Shown: positions 44,601 through 52,696 of the stretch, piece after piece
Layout of the letters: each line of letters starts with the position of its first letter
Numbering within the stretch: position 1 is the stretch's first letter
From: Herbidospora daliensis
GTDB taxonomy: Bacteria; Actinomycetota; Actinomycetes; Streptosporangiales; Streptosporangiaceae
DNA length: 64,000 nucleotides
Reading direction: 5' to 3'
NCBI RefSeq assembly: GCF_001570585.1
Contig: NZ_BBXF01000008.1
Coordinates: 62,001 to 126,000 of the forward strand
Notes under the pieces: model-generated
Seen by the model: the letters and a program-made list of their open reading frames with translations, nothing else
What the model was told of the DNA's origin: nothing
The model's database searches: none
Position numbers and translations under genes: made by a program

Positions 44601-44777
44601 GCCCGCGACCTGGCCGCCGAACTGATCCTCCGCCGTGACCACACCGGCCGCTGGTTCGCCGACCGGCGCCGGGCCGACCGGCTCTCCCTGTCCGCCGTCA
44701 ACGGACTGGCCGCCGCCGGTCTCACCCTCCTGCGGCTGGCCGACGACGAGGTCGCCTCCATCCGGCTCGTGCACTGA
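41652..44777 (+). CDS. LanM-type lanthipeptide synthetase with degenerate cyclase domain
   Basis: 1041 residues. The N-terminal dehydratase part keeps GDLHNHGR (Asp267, His269), VVYKPKDL and the IDLE metal motif, so it can probably phosphorylate and eliminate Ser/Thr. The kinase-like catalytic loop, normally DLHxEN, is DLWADN (364-369), with His replaced by Trp. The C-terminal LanC-like part has the fold repeats (LLTGTAGLAVF, VNGLAAAGLTLL) but not the zinc ligands: the expected WCHGxPG reads FALDTPG (Cys to Ala917) and the expected CHG reads CAG (958-960, His to Ala959). The cyclase should therefore lack its zinc. GGAGG precedes ATG 41652. It may dehydrate only, or rely on non-enzymatic or external cyclisation (inference). 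Confidence 0.88.
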   Translation: MPVTIPQHEGLLSVPGGDARLMAVIAAAAPFHERVAGDHFVPVAGRSRRQASERTQRWLRAAVGDDEDAKRAVLHHRNRSGRDLGAGLVDVQLADPRRLPDWGYALVDFLLAQPPTAAADPATGRPGAPFVAFRRAMNRLVDVKDGSVRGVPVTAEAREDIAGQLIERLTQACWAGFAFEAQLAGTSNDLSSWLQSPGLDVSQSGWLDRLETLPGLAYVMGTTCLQWRRVVHELFDRLRADLPRLRRTLWGWAAPGPVTGYSGDSGDLHNHGRVVTLLTFASGERVVYKPKDLRSVAGLMDVCTLLNNHGLPLALHTREVVLRDGYGWEEYVVAEPGTDEDSVRRFYTRLGMFARLAQFLECRDLWADNLVAIGETPAFIDLENVLQGRISQPAVIGERIEALWGKVEDTVVKTAVVSFPRPIAGGVQAQDVGCLAALREQIAENSAGFPAGWEEPPYRPTWGDGELADPRDYADEVAEGYRQMQACLERNQELLADDYGPLALLEDAPVRYIWRSTFDCGDMLRLSVSPGALVDGVAREVCLAHLFRSAMGTLRVDPGRTDILEIIEQEIDAFRRMDIPLFLSKPASDSAFTPDGVEIPGHFTGTAWQRLQDRVADLAGFPLEEHLGVLQTCLDITGAAEMPVEFPGAAPRPKTIREIGLHAYEQAARGDEPPVEELLARAGDLANEILAAAVPVGGDRSAWLGVVTYPAHGLDQVEPLHGDLLTGTAGLAVFLSELYANTGAPGHWTAAQEALDASVEFAVLSAQSAVYRRMCGGLSPVGAFVGVGSAVYALSRCGEALGDTRLIERAAELLPLAEAQLAGTTSAEPVLGRAGLLLAVHRLRAASATAVPAADALARRLHEELLAESPARLPHPPGVAALAGVPTGADGLTWALASSTAAFGDPPAESLTAHRFALDTPGSLLAAVATAHALTGEVPAGLRDHVARHCAPDPARTCAGLVADAEIALHTARLTGDQGLARTARDLAAELILRRDHTGRWFADRRRADRLSLSAVNGLAAAGLTLLRLADDEVASIRLVH

Positions 44778-44787
44778 AAGGAACATC

Positions 44788-47028
44788 ATGGACGCCAGGC
44801 CAGGATTTCGCCGGCACTTCCGCGTGGAGGTCATCGAGGGCGAAGGGGTCTTCCTCGTCTCCGAGCGGGACCTGCACCTGCTCACCGGACGCTCCATCGA
44901 GGCGGTGGCGGGCCTGCTCGACGGCAAGCACACCGTCTCCGACATCCTGTCCGCCGTCGAGGCCGACATCCCGCCGGAGCACGTCTACTTCGCGCTCCAC
45001 CAGCTGAAGGAGCGCCGCCTCCTGGTCGACGTCACCCAGGACCTCGACCGGGGGACGGCCGCCTACTGGGAGATGGCCGGGCTCCAGGGCGAGACGGCGG
45101 CCGAGGGCGTGCGGACCGGGCGGGCCGAGGTGGTCACCGTGGGCGACGTCCAGGGGGAGGAGCTGCGGGCGCTGCTGGCGGCCGAAGGGGTCGAACCCGG
45201 CGAGGGCGCGCTGACCGTCGTGCTGACCGACGACTACCTCCGCGAGGAGCTCGCCGAGATCAACCGGGCCCACCTGAAGGACGGGCGGCCCTGGTTGCTG
45301 GCCCGGCCGGTCGGCCCGGTGCTCTGGCTCGGGCCCGTCTTCCAGCCCGGCGAGGGCGGCTGCTGGCGCTGCCTGACGCAGCGGCTCGAAGGGCACCGGC
45401 AGTCGATCTCGTACCTGGAGAACCGGCTGCGCAGCAACCGGCCGCTGGCCCTGCCCACCGCCGACCTGCCGCTCACCCGTGACGCGGCGCTGCGGCTGGT
45501 CGCGGCCGAGGTGGTGAAGTGGCTGGCCGGGGCGCGCACCGCGCAGCAGGGCGACGTGATCACCCTGGACACGCAGCGGCTCGGCACCGACCGCCACCGG
45601 CTCCGCGCCCGCCCGCAGTGCCCCGAGTGCGGCGACCCCGGCCTGGTGGCCGCCCAGACGGAGCGCCCGCTCGTGCTGGAGTCGCGGCCCAAGTCGTTCA
45701 CCGCCGACGGCGGCCACCGCTCCCGCCACCCCGAAGACACCTTCGACCGGTACGGCCACCTCGTCAGCCCCGTCACCGGCGTCGTCAAGGAGCTCATCAA
45801 GATCGACACGGGCACGCCGTTCGTCAAGACCTACGCCGCCGGGCACAACTTCTCCCGCCAGATCCGCGACCTGAGCGGGCTGCGGGCCGGCCTGCGCAGC
45901 CAGAGCGCCGGGAAGGGCACCACCGACCTCCAGGCCAAGGTCAGCGCCATGTGCGAGGCGATGGAGCGCTACTCGGGCATGTTCCAGGGCGACGAGTCGC
46001 GCCGCGCGGCCAGCCTGCGCGAACTCGGCTCCGACGCGCTGCACCCCAACGCCTGCTCGCTCTACAGCGACGAGCAATATCGCACCCGCAAGGACCGCAA
46101 GGCCACCGCCGGCTACGACTTCGTCAACGACCCCCTCGACGAGGACGCCGTCATCGACTGGACCCCGGTCTGGTCGCTCACCGAGCAGCGGCACAAGTAC
46201 CTGCCGACCGGCTACCTGTACTACTACCACCAGGAGAAGGACCCTTCCGGGCCCAACTACGCCTGGGCCGACTCCAACGGCAACGCCGCGGGCTCCTCGC
46301 TGGAGGACGCGGTCGTCCAGGGCTTCATGGAGCTCGTCGAACGCGACGCCGTCGCGGTGTGGTGGTACAACCGCCTGCGGCGGCCCGCCTTCGACCTCGC
46401 CAGCTTCGGCGACCCGTGGATGAGCGAGTTCCAGGAGGTGTACGCCGGTCTCGGCCGCGACATCCAGGTCCTCGACCTCACCAACGACCTGGGCGTCCCG
46501 GTCGCCGTCTCGGTCAGCCGCCGCGTCGACGGGCCGACGGAGGACATCGTGATGGCCTTCGGCGCCCACTTCGACGCGCGCATCGCCGTCCAGCGGGCCC
46601 TCGCCGAGATGAACCAGTTCATCCCGGCCGTCATCGACGTGGGCCCGGACGGCCGCACCCGCTACCGCTTCCACGAGGGCGACCAGGTCAACTGGTGGAA
46701 GCACGCGCGCATCGACGGACACCCCCATCTCGCGCCCTCGGGCCCTGCGGTGCCCGCCTCGGCGTACGACCGGCCGGCCACCGGCGACCTGCTCGACGAC
46801 GTCGCCGCCGCCCGCGCGCTGGTCGAGGAGCGCGGCATGGAGATGCTCGTGCTCGACCAGACCCGGCCCGACATCGGGTTGCCCGTGGTCAAGGTCGTCG
46901 TGCCGGGGATGCGGCACTTCTGGCGGCGGCTGGCCCCCGGCCGCCTCTACGACGTGCCCGTCCAGCTCGGCTGGTTGCCCGAACCGACCCCGGAGGACCA
47001 GATGAACCCCATCACGATGTTCCTGTGA
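44788..47028 (+). CDS. TOMM cyclodehydratase, E1-like and YcaO domains fused
   Basis: 746 residues. The N-terminal part (about 1-250) is the leader-binding, E1-like C protein with two CxxC zinc pairs (CWRC and CPEC). The C-terminal YcaO domain (from about 300) holds MCEAMERYSG and FMELVERDAVAVWWY, the ATP-binding acidic patches, and ends WLPEPTPEDQMNPITMFL, a version of the proline-rich YcaO tail. It uses ATP to turn Cys, Ser or Thr into azolines. It starts after AAAGGA, 10 bases after the LanM stop, and overlaps the dehydrogenase by GTGA. Confidence 0.92.
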   Translation: MDARPGFRRHFRVEVIEGEGVFLVSERDLHLLTGRSIEAVAGLLDGKHTVSDILSAVEADIPPEHVYFALHQLKERRLLVDVTQDLDRGTAAYWEMAGLQGETAAEGVRTGRAEVVTVGDVQGEELRALLAAEGVEPGEGALTVVLTDDYLREELAEINRAHLKDGRPWLLARPVGPVLWLGPVFQPGEGGCWRCLTQRLEGHRQSISYLENRLRSNRPLALPTADLPLTRDAALRLVAAEVVKWLAGARTAQQGDVITLDTQRLGTDRHRLRARPQCPECGDPGLVAAQTERPLVLESRPKSFTADGGHRSRHPEDTFDRYGHLVSPVTGVVKELIKIDTGTPFVKTYAAGHNFSRQIRDLSGLRAGLRSQSAGKGTTDLQAKVSAMCEAMERYSGMFQGDESRRAASLRELGSDALHPNACSLYSDEQYRTRKDRKATAGYDFVNDPLDEDAVIDWTPVWSLTEQRHKYLPTGYLYYYHQEKDPSGPNYAWADSNGNAAGSSLEDAVVQGFMELVERDAVAVWWYNRLRRPAFDLASFGDPWMSEFQEVYAGLGRDIQVLDLTNDLGVPVAVSVSRRVDGPTEDIVMAFGAHFDARIAVQRALAEMNQFIPAVIDVGPDGRTRYRFHEGDQVNWWKHARIDGHPHLAPSGPAVPASAYDRPATGDLLDDVAAARALVEERGMEMLVLDQTRPDIGLPVVKVVVPGMRHFWRRLAPGRLYDVPVQLGWLPEPTPEDQMNPITMFL

Positions 47029-48350
47029 TCGGCCTGCGCGCGGACGCCGTCGTCACCTGGCACGACGGCGTGCTGACGATCGCCCACGGCTTCGGCGCCC
47101 AGGCCGCGCGCGGCCTGACCCCGCGCATCGCGGCGCTGCTCGGCGAGCTCCCCGGCGCGCTCGTGCACGAGGACGACCTCGCCGAACGCCTGCTGGCGCG
47201 GGGCGGGTCGAGCGAGGAGGTGGCCCTGCTCTACCTGGTGCTCGACCGGCTGCACCAGGTGCTCGTGCACACGGTCGAGCCGCTGGTGCGGGTCACCCCG
47301 ATCGCCCGCGACGCGACGTTCCGGCTGCCGAAGCTGGCGCCCGACGACACCGTGCGGTTGTCGCGGTTCGCGCTGGTCCGCCGCTCGGACGACGGCCTGA
47401 TCCTGGAGTCGCCGCTGTCGCGGCACCGGGTCACCCTGACCGAGGAGGCCATGCCGCTGATCGCGGCGCTGGCCCGCGGGGTGCTGGTGAAGGAGGCCCC
47501 CGAGGCGCTGGCCCATCTGGTCGCGGCAGGTCTGGCGGGCGACGACCTGGTCGAGGACGAGCACCCCGCGCTGCGCGCCTGGGAGTTCCACGACCTGCTC
47601 TTCCACAGCCGCTCCCGGGTCGGCCGGCACGACCAGCCCGTCGGCGCGACCTTCCGCTTCCGCGACGAGACGCCGCCGGAACCGGCGCTCAAACCGCTGC
47701 CCGAAGGCCCGGTCACCGCGTTGTTCCGGCCCTCGCTCGACGAGCCGAGCCCGGCGTTCACCACGGTGCTCGAAGGCCGCCGGTCGGTGCGCTCCTACGC
47801 CTCGGCCCTCACGGCCGACCAACTGGGCGAGCTGCTCTACCGGACCGCCCGGGTCAGGGCCGTCTTCGCCCCGACCGAAGGAGCGCCGTACGAGACCAGC
47901 AGCCGCCCCTACCCCGGCGGCGGGGCCTGCCACGAGCTGGAGCTCTACCTGACCGTCCGCGAGTGCGAGGGGCTGGCGGGCGGCGTCTACTACTACGACC
48001 CGCTCGGCCACCGCCTCGTCGGGCTGGAAGCAAGGGCCGAAGACCAGCGGGCGATGCTGGCCGTCGCGAGCATGTCGACCGGCTACACCGCGCAGCCCGA
48101 CGTGCTGATCACCGTCACCTCGCGGTTCCAGCGCATGTCGTGGAAGTACGCCGGGCTGGCCTACGCCGCGTCGCTGAAGAACGTCGGCGTGCTCTACCAG
48201 ACCTTCTACCTCGTGGCCACCGCCATGGGCCTGTCGCCGTGCGGCCTCGGCGCGGGCGACGCCGAACTGGCGGCCCGCACCTTCGGGCTCGACTGGGCGA
48301 CCGAGTCGTCGGTCGGCGAGTTCCTCATCGGCGGTACGCCCGGCTTGTGA
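47025..48350 (+). CDS. SagB-type azoline dehydrogenase
   Basis: 441 residues. The C-terminal half is the FMN-dependent nitroreductase-like SagB domain (VLEGRRSVRSYA, SSRPYPGGGACHELELYL with its key SRPYPSGG-like loop, LYQTFYLVATAMGL, FLIGGTPG), which oxidises azolines to azoles. The N-terminal half (about 230 residues) is the ThcOx-type extension that may contact the leader. GTG 47025 overlaps the YcaO stop by 4 bases, so the two act together. The stop codon lies inside the first copy of the 79-base repeat before precursor 5. Confidence 0.9.
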   Translation: MIGLRADAVVTWHDGVLTIAHGFGAQAARGLTPRIAALLGELPGALVHEDDLAERLLARGGSSEEVALLYLVLDRLHQVLVHTVEPLVRVTPIARDATFRLPKLAPDDTVRLSRFALVRRSDDGLILESPLSRHRVTLTEEAMPLIAALARGVLVKEAPEALAHLVAAGLAGDDLVEDEHPALRAWEFHDLLFHSRSRVGRHDQPVGATFRFRDETPPEPALKPLPEGPVTALFRPSLDEPSPAFTTVLEGRRSVRSYASALTADQLGELLYRTARVRAVFAPTEGAPYETSSRPYPGGGACHELELYLTVRECEGLAGGVYYYDPLGHRLVGLEARAEDQRAMLAVASMSTGYTAQPDVLITVTSRFQRMSWKYAGLAYAASLKNVGVLYQTFYLVATAMGLSPCGLGAGDAELAARTFGLDWATESSVGEFLIGGTPGL

Positions 48351-48423
48351 TGTCCGTCATGGGAGATGAATGTCGTCTGCATCTGCCGACCGCCGCCCGA
48401 ATTCCGGATCGTTGCAGGTGAGA
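48345..48423 (+). repeat. 79-base upstream repeat, copy 1 (precursor 5)
   Basis: Aligns without gaps to 48780-48858. It begins TTGTGATGTCCGTCATGGG, contains GTCGTCTGCATCTGCC, and ends GCAGGTGAGA. It overlaps the stop of the SagB gene and leads to precursor 5. The TGATGTCCGTCATGG element (48348-48362) is the core shared with other precursors. Confidence 0.75.
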
Positions 48424-48455
48424 GAGCCACGTACCGACAGGATGAGGAGCGTCTG

Positions 48456-48767
48456 ATGGCCGAGAGCATGTACGTGCTCGGAGAAGACGACCGAAAGAAA
48501 CTGGCCCGCCTGATCGCCGCGGCGTGGTCGGACGCCGAACTCCAGGCGCGCTACGCGAGCGAGCCCCGGGCCGTGCTGCGGGAGTTCGGCATCGTCTACC
48601 CGGCCGGGGTGCCCACCCCGCCGCTGCCGGCCAAGCCGGAGGGCGAGTTCGAGATCGCCGACCTGGAGAGCGCGGCCGGGGCGGCCGGCCTGACGACCGG
48701 CAGCGTCGGCGAGCCGTGCGCGTCGTGCTATTCGCAGGGCGCGACCTGGATCACCGGCAACCACTGA
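48456..48767 (+). CDS. NHLP-type precursor peptide 5
   Basis: 103 residues with the leader MAESMYVLGEDDRKKLARLI, then AAAWSDAELQARY and VLREFGIVYPAG, ending LESAAGA. The core, AGLTTGSVGEPCASCYSQG followed by ATWITGNH, has two Cys and several Thr/Ser. It differs in length and ending from the other cores. ATG 48456 has GAGGAGCG upstream. Preceded by copy 1 of the 79-base repeat. Confidence 0.85.
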   Translation: MAESMYVLGEDDRKKLARLIAAAWSDAELQARYASEPRAVLREFGIVYPAGVPTPPLPAKPEGEFEIADLESAAGAAGLTTGSVGEPCASCYSQGATWITGNH

Positions 48768-48779
48768 CCGGTGCCCGGT

Positions 48780-48858
48780 TTGTGATGTCCGTCATGGGCG
48801 GCCGGTGTCGTCTGCATCTGCCCGCCGCCGCCCGAAATCCGGATCGTGGCAGGTGAGA
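48780..48858 (+). repeat. 79-base upstream repeat, copy 2 (precursor 6)
   Basis: Second copy of the repeat at 48345-48423, same length, with identical TTGTGATGTCCGTCATGGG and GTCGTCTGCATCTGCC blocks. Here the flanks GGCGGCCGGT and GCCCGCCGCC can pair around the GTCGTCTGCATCT segment, as in the stem-loops before precursors 1, 2 and 4; copy 1 pairs poorly. Confidence 0.75.
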
Positions 48859-48882
48859 CCCTCGAAGGAATGAGAGTGTGCG

Positions 48883-49179
48883 ATGGCCGAGTACCTGTAC
48901 ATCTTCGGAGATGAGGACCGCAAGAAGTTCGCCCGGTTGATCGCGGTCTCCTGGTCCGACGGCGAGCTCCTGGCCCGCTACGAGGCCGAACCCCGCGTCG
49001 TGCTCGGCGAATACGGGATCGCCTACCCCGAGGGCCTGGCCACCCCGCCGCTGCCCGCCCGGCCGCGCGGCGAGTTCGACATCACCGAGATGGAGTTCGC
49101 GGCCGGCGCCGAGAACGGCGCGCTCGCCACCATCAGCACGGTCGGCTGCATCGCCCTGTGCCACTCGGATCCGCGATGA
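48883..49179 (+). CDS. NHLP-type precursor peptide 6 (lanthipeptide-like core)
   Basis: 98 residues. Leader MAEYLYIFGDEDRKKFARLI, AVSWSDGELLARY, VLGEYGIAYPEG, ending EFAAGA. The core ENGALATISTVGCIALCHSD (then PR) shares x-T-I-x-T-V-x-C-x-x-x-C with precursor 3 and looks like a two-ring lanthipeptide substrate. ATG 48883 has an upstream GAAGGAATGAGAG. Its stop overlaps the ABC ATPase start by ATGA, linking the last precursor to an exporter or immunity unit. Confidence 0.86.
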   Translation: MAEYLYIFGDEDRKKFARLIAVSWSDGELLARYEAEPRVVLGEYGIAYPEGLATPPLPARPRGEFDITEMEFAAGAENGALATISTVGCIALCHSDPR

Positions 49180-50093
49180 ACGACCCGGTGATCGAGGTCG
49201 CCGACCTGCGGAAACGGTACGGGGACTTCACCGCGGTCGACGGGGTCTCCTTCGACGTCCACGCGGGCGAGGTGTTCGCCCTGCTCGGCACCAACGGGGC
49301 CGGCAAGACCACCACGATCGAGATCCTGGAGGGCTACCTGCGGCCCACCGGCGGCACGGCGAAGGTCTTCGGCCACGCCCCCGCCGACCGCGGCCCGTTC
49401 CGGTCGCGGATCGGAGTGGTCCTCCAGGAGTCCGGCCTGTTCGGCGACTTGTCGGCGGCCGAGACGGTGACCGCCTGGCGGCGGTTCACCACCGGCGCCC
49501 GGACCGTCGCCGAGGCCCTCGACCTGGTCGGCCTGTCGGGCCAGGCGCACACGCGGGTCAAGCAGCTGTCCGGCGGCGAACGCCGCAAGCTCGACCTCGC
49601 GCTGGCCACGCTCGGCCGTCCGGAGTTGCTGTTCCTCGACGAGCCGACGACCGGCCTCGACCCCGAGGCGCGCCGCCGCATCCGCGACCTGGTCAGGGAG
49701 ATGGCCGACGCGGGCACGACGGTGCTGCTCACCACCCACTACCTGGAGGAGGCCCAGGAGCTCGCCTCCCGGGTGGCCATCATGGACAAGGGCCGCGTCG
49801 TGGTGCACGGCACGATGGCCGAGGTGCTCGGCCGGGGCACCGGACGGGTCGCCTTCGACCTGCCCGAGGGCGCGACCACCGACGGGCTGGAGGTCGGCCC
49901 GTCCGATGTGGTCACGGTGACCGGGCGCAGCTGCCTGATCGTCACGGCCGAGCCCGAGTCGGCCGCGCACACCGTGCTCGGCTGGTCGGTCCGGCGCGGG
50001 GTGCGCATCAGCGGCCTCGACGTGCGCCAGGCCACGCTCGAAGAGGTCTTCCTGGACGTCGCCGCGACGCGCGGGCGGGAGGTGCGGGCGTGA
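49176..50093 (+). CDS. ABC transporter ATP-binding protein (ABC-2 type)
   Basis: 305 residues. Walker A GTNGAGKTT, signature LSGGERRK, Walker B LLFLDEPTTGLD and the switch TTHYLEEAQ are present. It overlaps precursor 6 by ATGA and the permease by GTGA. In peptide clusters such pairs usually provide self-protection or a second export route; no DrrA-like specificity can be assigned. Confidence 0.92.
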   Translation: MNDPVIEVADLRKRYGDFTAVDGVSFDVHAGEVFALLGTNGAGKTTTIEILEGYLRPTGGTAKVFGHAPADRGPFRSRIGVVLQESGLFGDLSAAETVTAWRRFTTGARTVAEALDLVGLSGQAHTRVKQLSGGERRKLDLALATLGRPELLFLDEPTTGLDPEARRRIRDLVREMADAGTTVLLTTHYLEEAQELASRVAIMDKGRVVVHGTMAEVLGRGTGRVAFDLPEGATTDGLEVGPSDVVTVTGRSCLIVTAEPESAAHTVLGWSVRRGVRISGLDVRQATLEEVFLDVAATRGREVRA

Positions 50094-50821
50094 CGGCGTA
50101 CACGATCGCGCACTTCCGGTTGACCCAGCGGTTGTTCTGGCGCACCCCCGTGTCGATCTGGGTGGCCCTCGGCTTCCCCGTGCTGTTCGCGTGGTTGCTG
50201 CCGCTGGCGGTGCCCGACCCCGAGCGGCTGATCGTGGGCGTCATCGTGATGGGGGCCGGGCTGCTCGGGTTCGCGACGCTGCTGGAGTCGTTCGTCGTGA
50301 AACGCCAGCAGCTGATCCTGAAGCGGCTGCGCGGCACCGAACTGCCCGAGATGGCGATCTTCGGCGGTGAGATCCTGACCGTGGTGTCGATCGGGCTGGT
50401 CCAGCTCGTGGCCATCGTCGCCGTGGCGAACGGCGTGCACGGGCTCGCCCTGCCGGCGCACCCGGCGCTGCTGCTGGTGACCATCATGCTCGCGCTCGCG
50501 GTGTTCGCCGCGATGGGCGTCGCGGTGAGCGGCCGGACCCCCTCGACCGGGGCTGTCATCGCGGGGAGCCTGCCGTTCCACCTGCTCACCATGGGCCTGT
50601 CGGGGTTCGCGATCCCCTATTCGGCCTTCCCCGGCTGGGCCCTGACCGTCAACGGCTTCCTGCCGTTCGCGCGGGTCGCCGAAGGGGTGTCCCTGTCCTA
50701 CTTCGACCCCGAGGCCGGGCTCCCGGAGCTCGGGCCGGGGTGGCTCGTCCTGATCGTGTGGTCGGTCCTGTCGCTGCTGGCGGCGAGGAGGTGGTTCAGA
50801 TGGGAACCGCGCAGAGGCTGA
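50090..50821 (+). CDS. ABC-2 type transporter permease
   Basis: 243 residues with about six membrane helices (LIVGVIVMGAGLLGFATLL, LLLVTIMLALAVFAAMGVAV). The short segment LKRLRGTELP is typical of DrrB/ABC-2 permeases. Coupled to the ATPase by GTGA and overlapping the kinase gene by 22 bases. Partner of the ATPase in export or immunity. Confidence 0.88.
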   Translation: MTAYTIAHFRLTQRLFWRTPVSIWVALGFPVLFAWLLPLAVPDPERLIVGVIVMGAGLLGFATLLESFVVKRQQLILKRLRGTELPEMAIFGGEILTVVSIGLVQLVAIVAVANGVHGLALPAHPALLLVTIMLALAVFAAMGVAVSGRTPSTGAVIAGSLPFHLLTMGLSGFAIPYSAFPGWALTVNGFLPFARVAEGVSLSYFDPEAGLPELGPGWLVLIVWSVLSLLAARRWFRWEPRRG

Positions 50822-51990
50822 CCGGCGTCGGCCCCGGCACGGTCCGGCTCGCCCGCATCGCGGCGGCCGTCTTCACCGTGGGCATGGCGATCTTCGCCGT
50901 GCTGCCGCTCGCGGAGGTCCTGGGGCGGTTCCCCGGCCTCCGGGGCGCGCTCGCGGTGCTGCTGCTGACCGGGCTCACCGGGGCCTACCTGTGGCTGGGT
51001 GTGCGGGCCGTGCTCGGCCGGGGCGGCCGGCCCGACCTGGTGGTGCTGGCCGCGATGACGGCGGTGGCCGCGGCGCTGCCGTTCGCCGCCGGGCCGTCGT
51101 GGCTGAGCCTCGGGTTCATGCTCCCGTACGCCTATGCGGTGACCCTGCGCGGCAGGGCGGCGTGGGCGGGCTTCTTCGCGGCGCTGGTCCTGGAGGTCGG
51201 GCTGTCGGCGGGCCCGAATCCGAGCTGGGTGTTGTTCAGCGGGCTGCAGAGCCTGCTCACGGCGGCCGCGCTCGCGGGCCTGACCATCTTCGCGACGCTG
51301 CTGAGCGAACTGCAGCGCACCCGCGAGGAACTGGCCCGGCTCGCCATCACCGAGGAGCGGCTGCGGTTCGCCCGCGAGCTGCACGACGTGCTCGGGCACA
51401 ACCTGTCGGTCATCGCGATGCGCACCGAGTTGTCGATGCGCATCCCCGCCGACCAGCGGCCCAAGCTGAACCGCGAACTGACGGAGATCCACGACATCGC
51501 GCGGCGCTCCCTCCACGACGTGCGCGCCGTGGTCAAGGGCTACCGCGAGATGTCACTGGAGAAGGAGCTGAGCGGGGTCAGGAAGGTCCTGGAGAGCGCC
51601 GGGGTCAAGTGCGACTTCGCCGCCCTGCCGGTCACGTTGTCGGCGGAGGTCAGGGTCGCGCTGGCCTGGGCGGTCCGCGAGGCCGCCACCAACCTGCTGC
51701 GGCACAGCGACGCCACCGTGTGCCTGCTCGACGTCGAGGAGGACGGCGACCGGATCAGGGTCACCGTCTCCAACGACGGTGTACGCCCGTCGCCGCCCGA
51801 GAAGGCGACCGACGCCGCCGACGCCGCTGTGGGCGGGAGCGGCCTGGCCGGGCTCGACGAACGCCTCGCGCAGGTCGGCGGGAACTGCGACCGGCACCTC
51901 GAAGACGGCTGGTTCACGCTGTCGCTGGACGTTCCCGGCCGCCCGACGGCGGCGGCCGCTCTCACCTCTGCCACAGGAGACCGGAAATGA
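50800..51990 (+). CDS. Sensor histidine kinase, NarL-type (first pair)
   Basis: 396 residues: about five membrane helices, then a HisKA_3 domain with the phospho-acceptor in RFARELHDVLGHNL, and an ATPase domain (VREAATNLLRHS, GGSGLAGLDERL). The membrane-buried sensor suggests it detects a membrane-active molecule, perhaps the peptide itself (inference). Starts at ATG 50800 after GAGGAGG, inside the permease gene, and is coupled to its response regulator by ATGA. Confidence 0.9.
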   Translation: MGTAQRLTGVGPGTVRLARIAAAVFTVGMAIFAVLPLAEVLGRFPGLRGALAVLLLTGLTGAYLWLGVRAVLGRGGRPDLVVLAAMTAVAAALPFAAGPSWLSLGFMLPYAYAVTLRGRAAWAGFFAALVLEVGLSAGPNPSWVLFSGLQSLLTAAALAGLTIFATLLSELQRTREELARLAITEERLRFARELHDVLGHNLSVIAMRTELSMRIPADQRPKLNRELTEIHDIARRSLHDVRAVVKGYREMSLEKELSGVRKVLESAGVKCDFAALPVTLSAEVRVALAWAVREAATNLLRHSDATVCLLDVEEDGDRIRVTVSNDGVRPSPPEKATDAADAAVGGSGLAGLDERLAQVGGNCDRHLEDGWFTLSLDVPGRPTAAAALTSATGDRK

Positions 51991-52628
51991 TCAAAGTTCT
52001 GATCGCCGAGGACCACGATCTCATCAGAGGAGCCCTGATCGCCCTGCTGTCGGAGGAGCGGGACATCCGGGTCATCGAGGAGGTCTCCCGGGGCGACGAG
52101 ATCCTGCCCGCCGTCGTCGACAGCAAGCCCGACGTGGCCCTCCTCGACATCGGCCTGCCCGGCATCGACGGCCTGGAGGCGGCCGGCCTGATCAAGGAGC
52201 TGGAGCAGCCGCCGCCGGTGCTGATCCTGACCAGCGTCGGCTCACCCGGCAACTTCGACCGGGCGATGGCCGCGGGCGTGCGCGGCTTCCTCGTCAAGGA
52301 CGCGCCCGCCCACCGGCTCACCGACGCGATCCGCGCAGTGGCCAGGGGCGAACGCTACATCGACCTCGACCTGGCCGACGACGACGGCGACGGCGGCCGG
52401 GAACCGGAGATCACCACCAACCCGCTGACCGCGCGGGAGATCACCGTGTTGTCGGCCCTCGCGGCCGGCGGGCGCGGCAGCGACCTGCGCGGCAGCCTCG
52501 GCCTGTCGGCCCACACGATCCGCAACTACCTCGCCGCCGCCCGGCTGAAGACCGGCGCGCGCAGCGACGAGGAGGCCGTCCGGATCGCCCGTGCTAACGG
52601 GTGGTTAAACGACAATGCCGACTGTTGA
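51987..52628 (+). CDS. LuxR/NarL-type response regulator (first pair)
   Basis: 213 residues. Receiver domain with phosphorylatable Asp in DVALLDIGLPGID and Lys in GFLVKDAPA; LuxR-type helix-turn-helix at the end (NPLTAREITVLSALAAG, GLSAHTIRNYLAAARLK). Partner of the kinase to which it is coupled. Likely controls the transporter and perhaps the precursor genes. Confidence 0.92.
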   Translation: MIKVLIAEDHDLIRGALIALLSEERDIRVIEEVSRGDEILPAVVDSKPDVALLDIGLPGIDGLEAAGLIKELEQPPPVLILTSVGSPGNFDRAMAAGVRGFLVKDAPAHRLTDAIRAVARGERYIDLDLADDDGDGGREPEITTNPLTAREITVLSALAAGGRGSDLRGSLGLSAHTIRNYLAAARLKTGARSDEEAVRIARANGWLNDNADC

Positions 52629-52696
52629 TCCTGAATCGCTTAAGCGTCACGATCAGTAGGAAACTTGACGCCTCGGACACGTAGCGGAGACCACTC

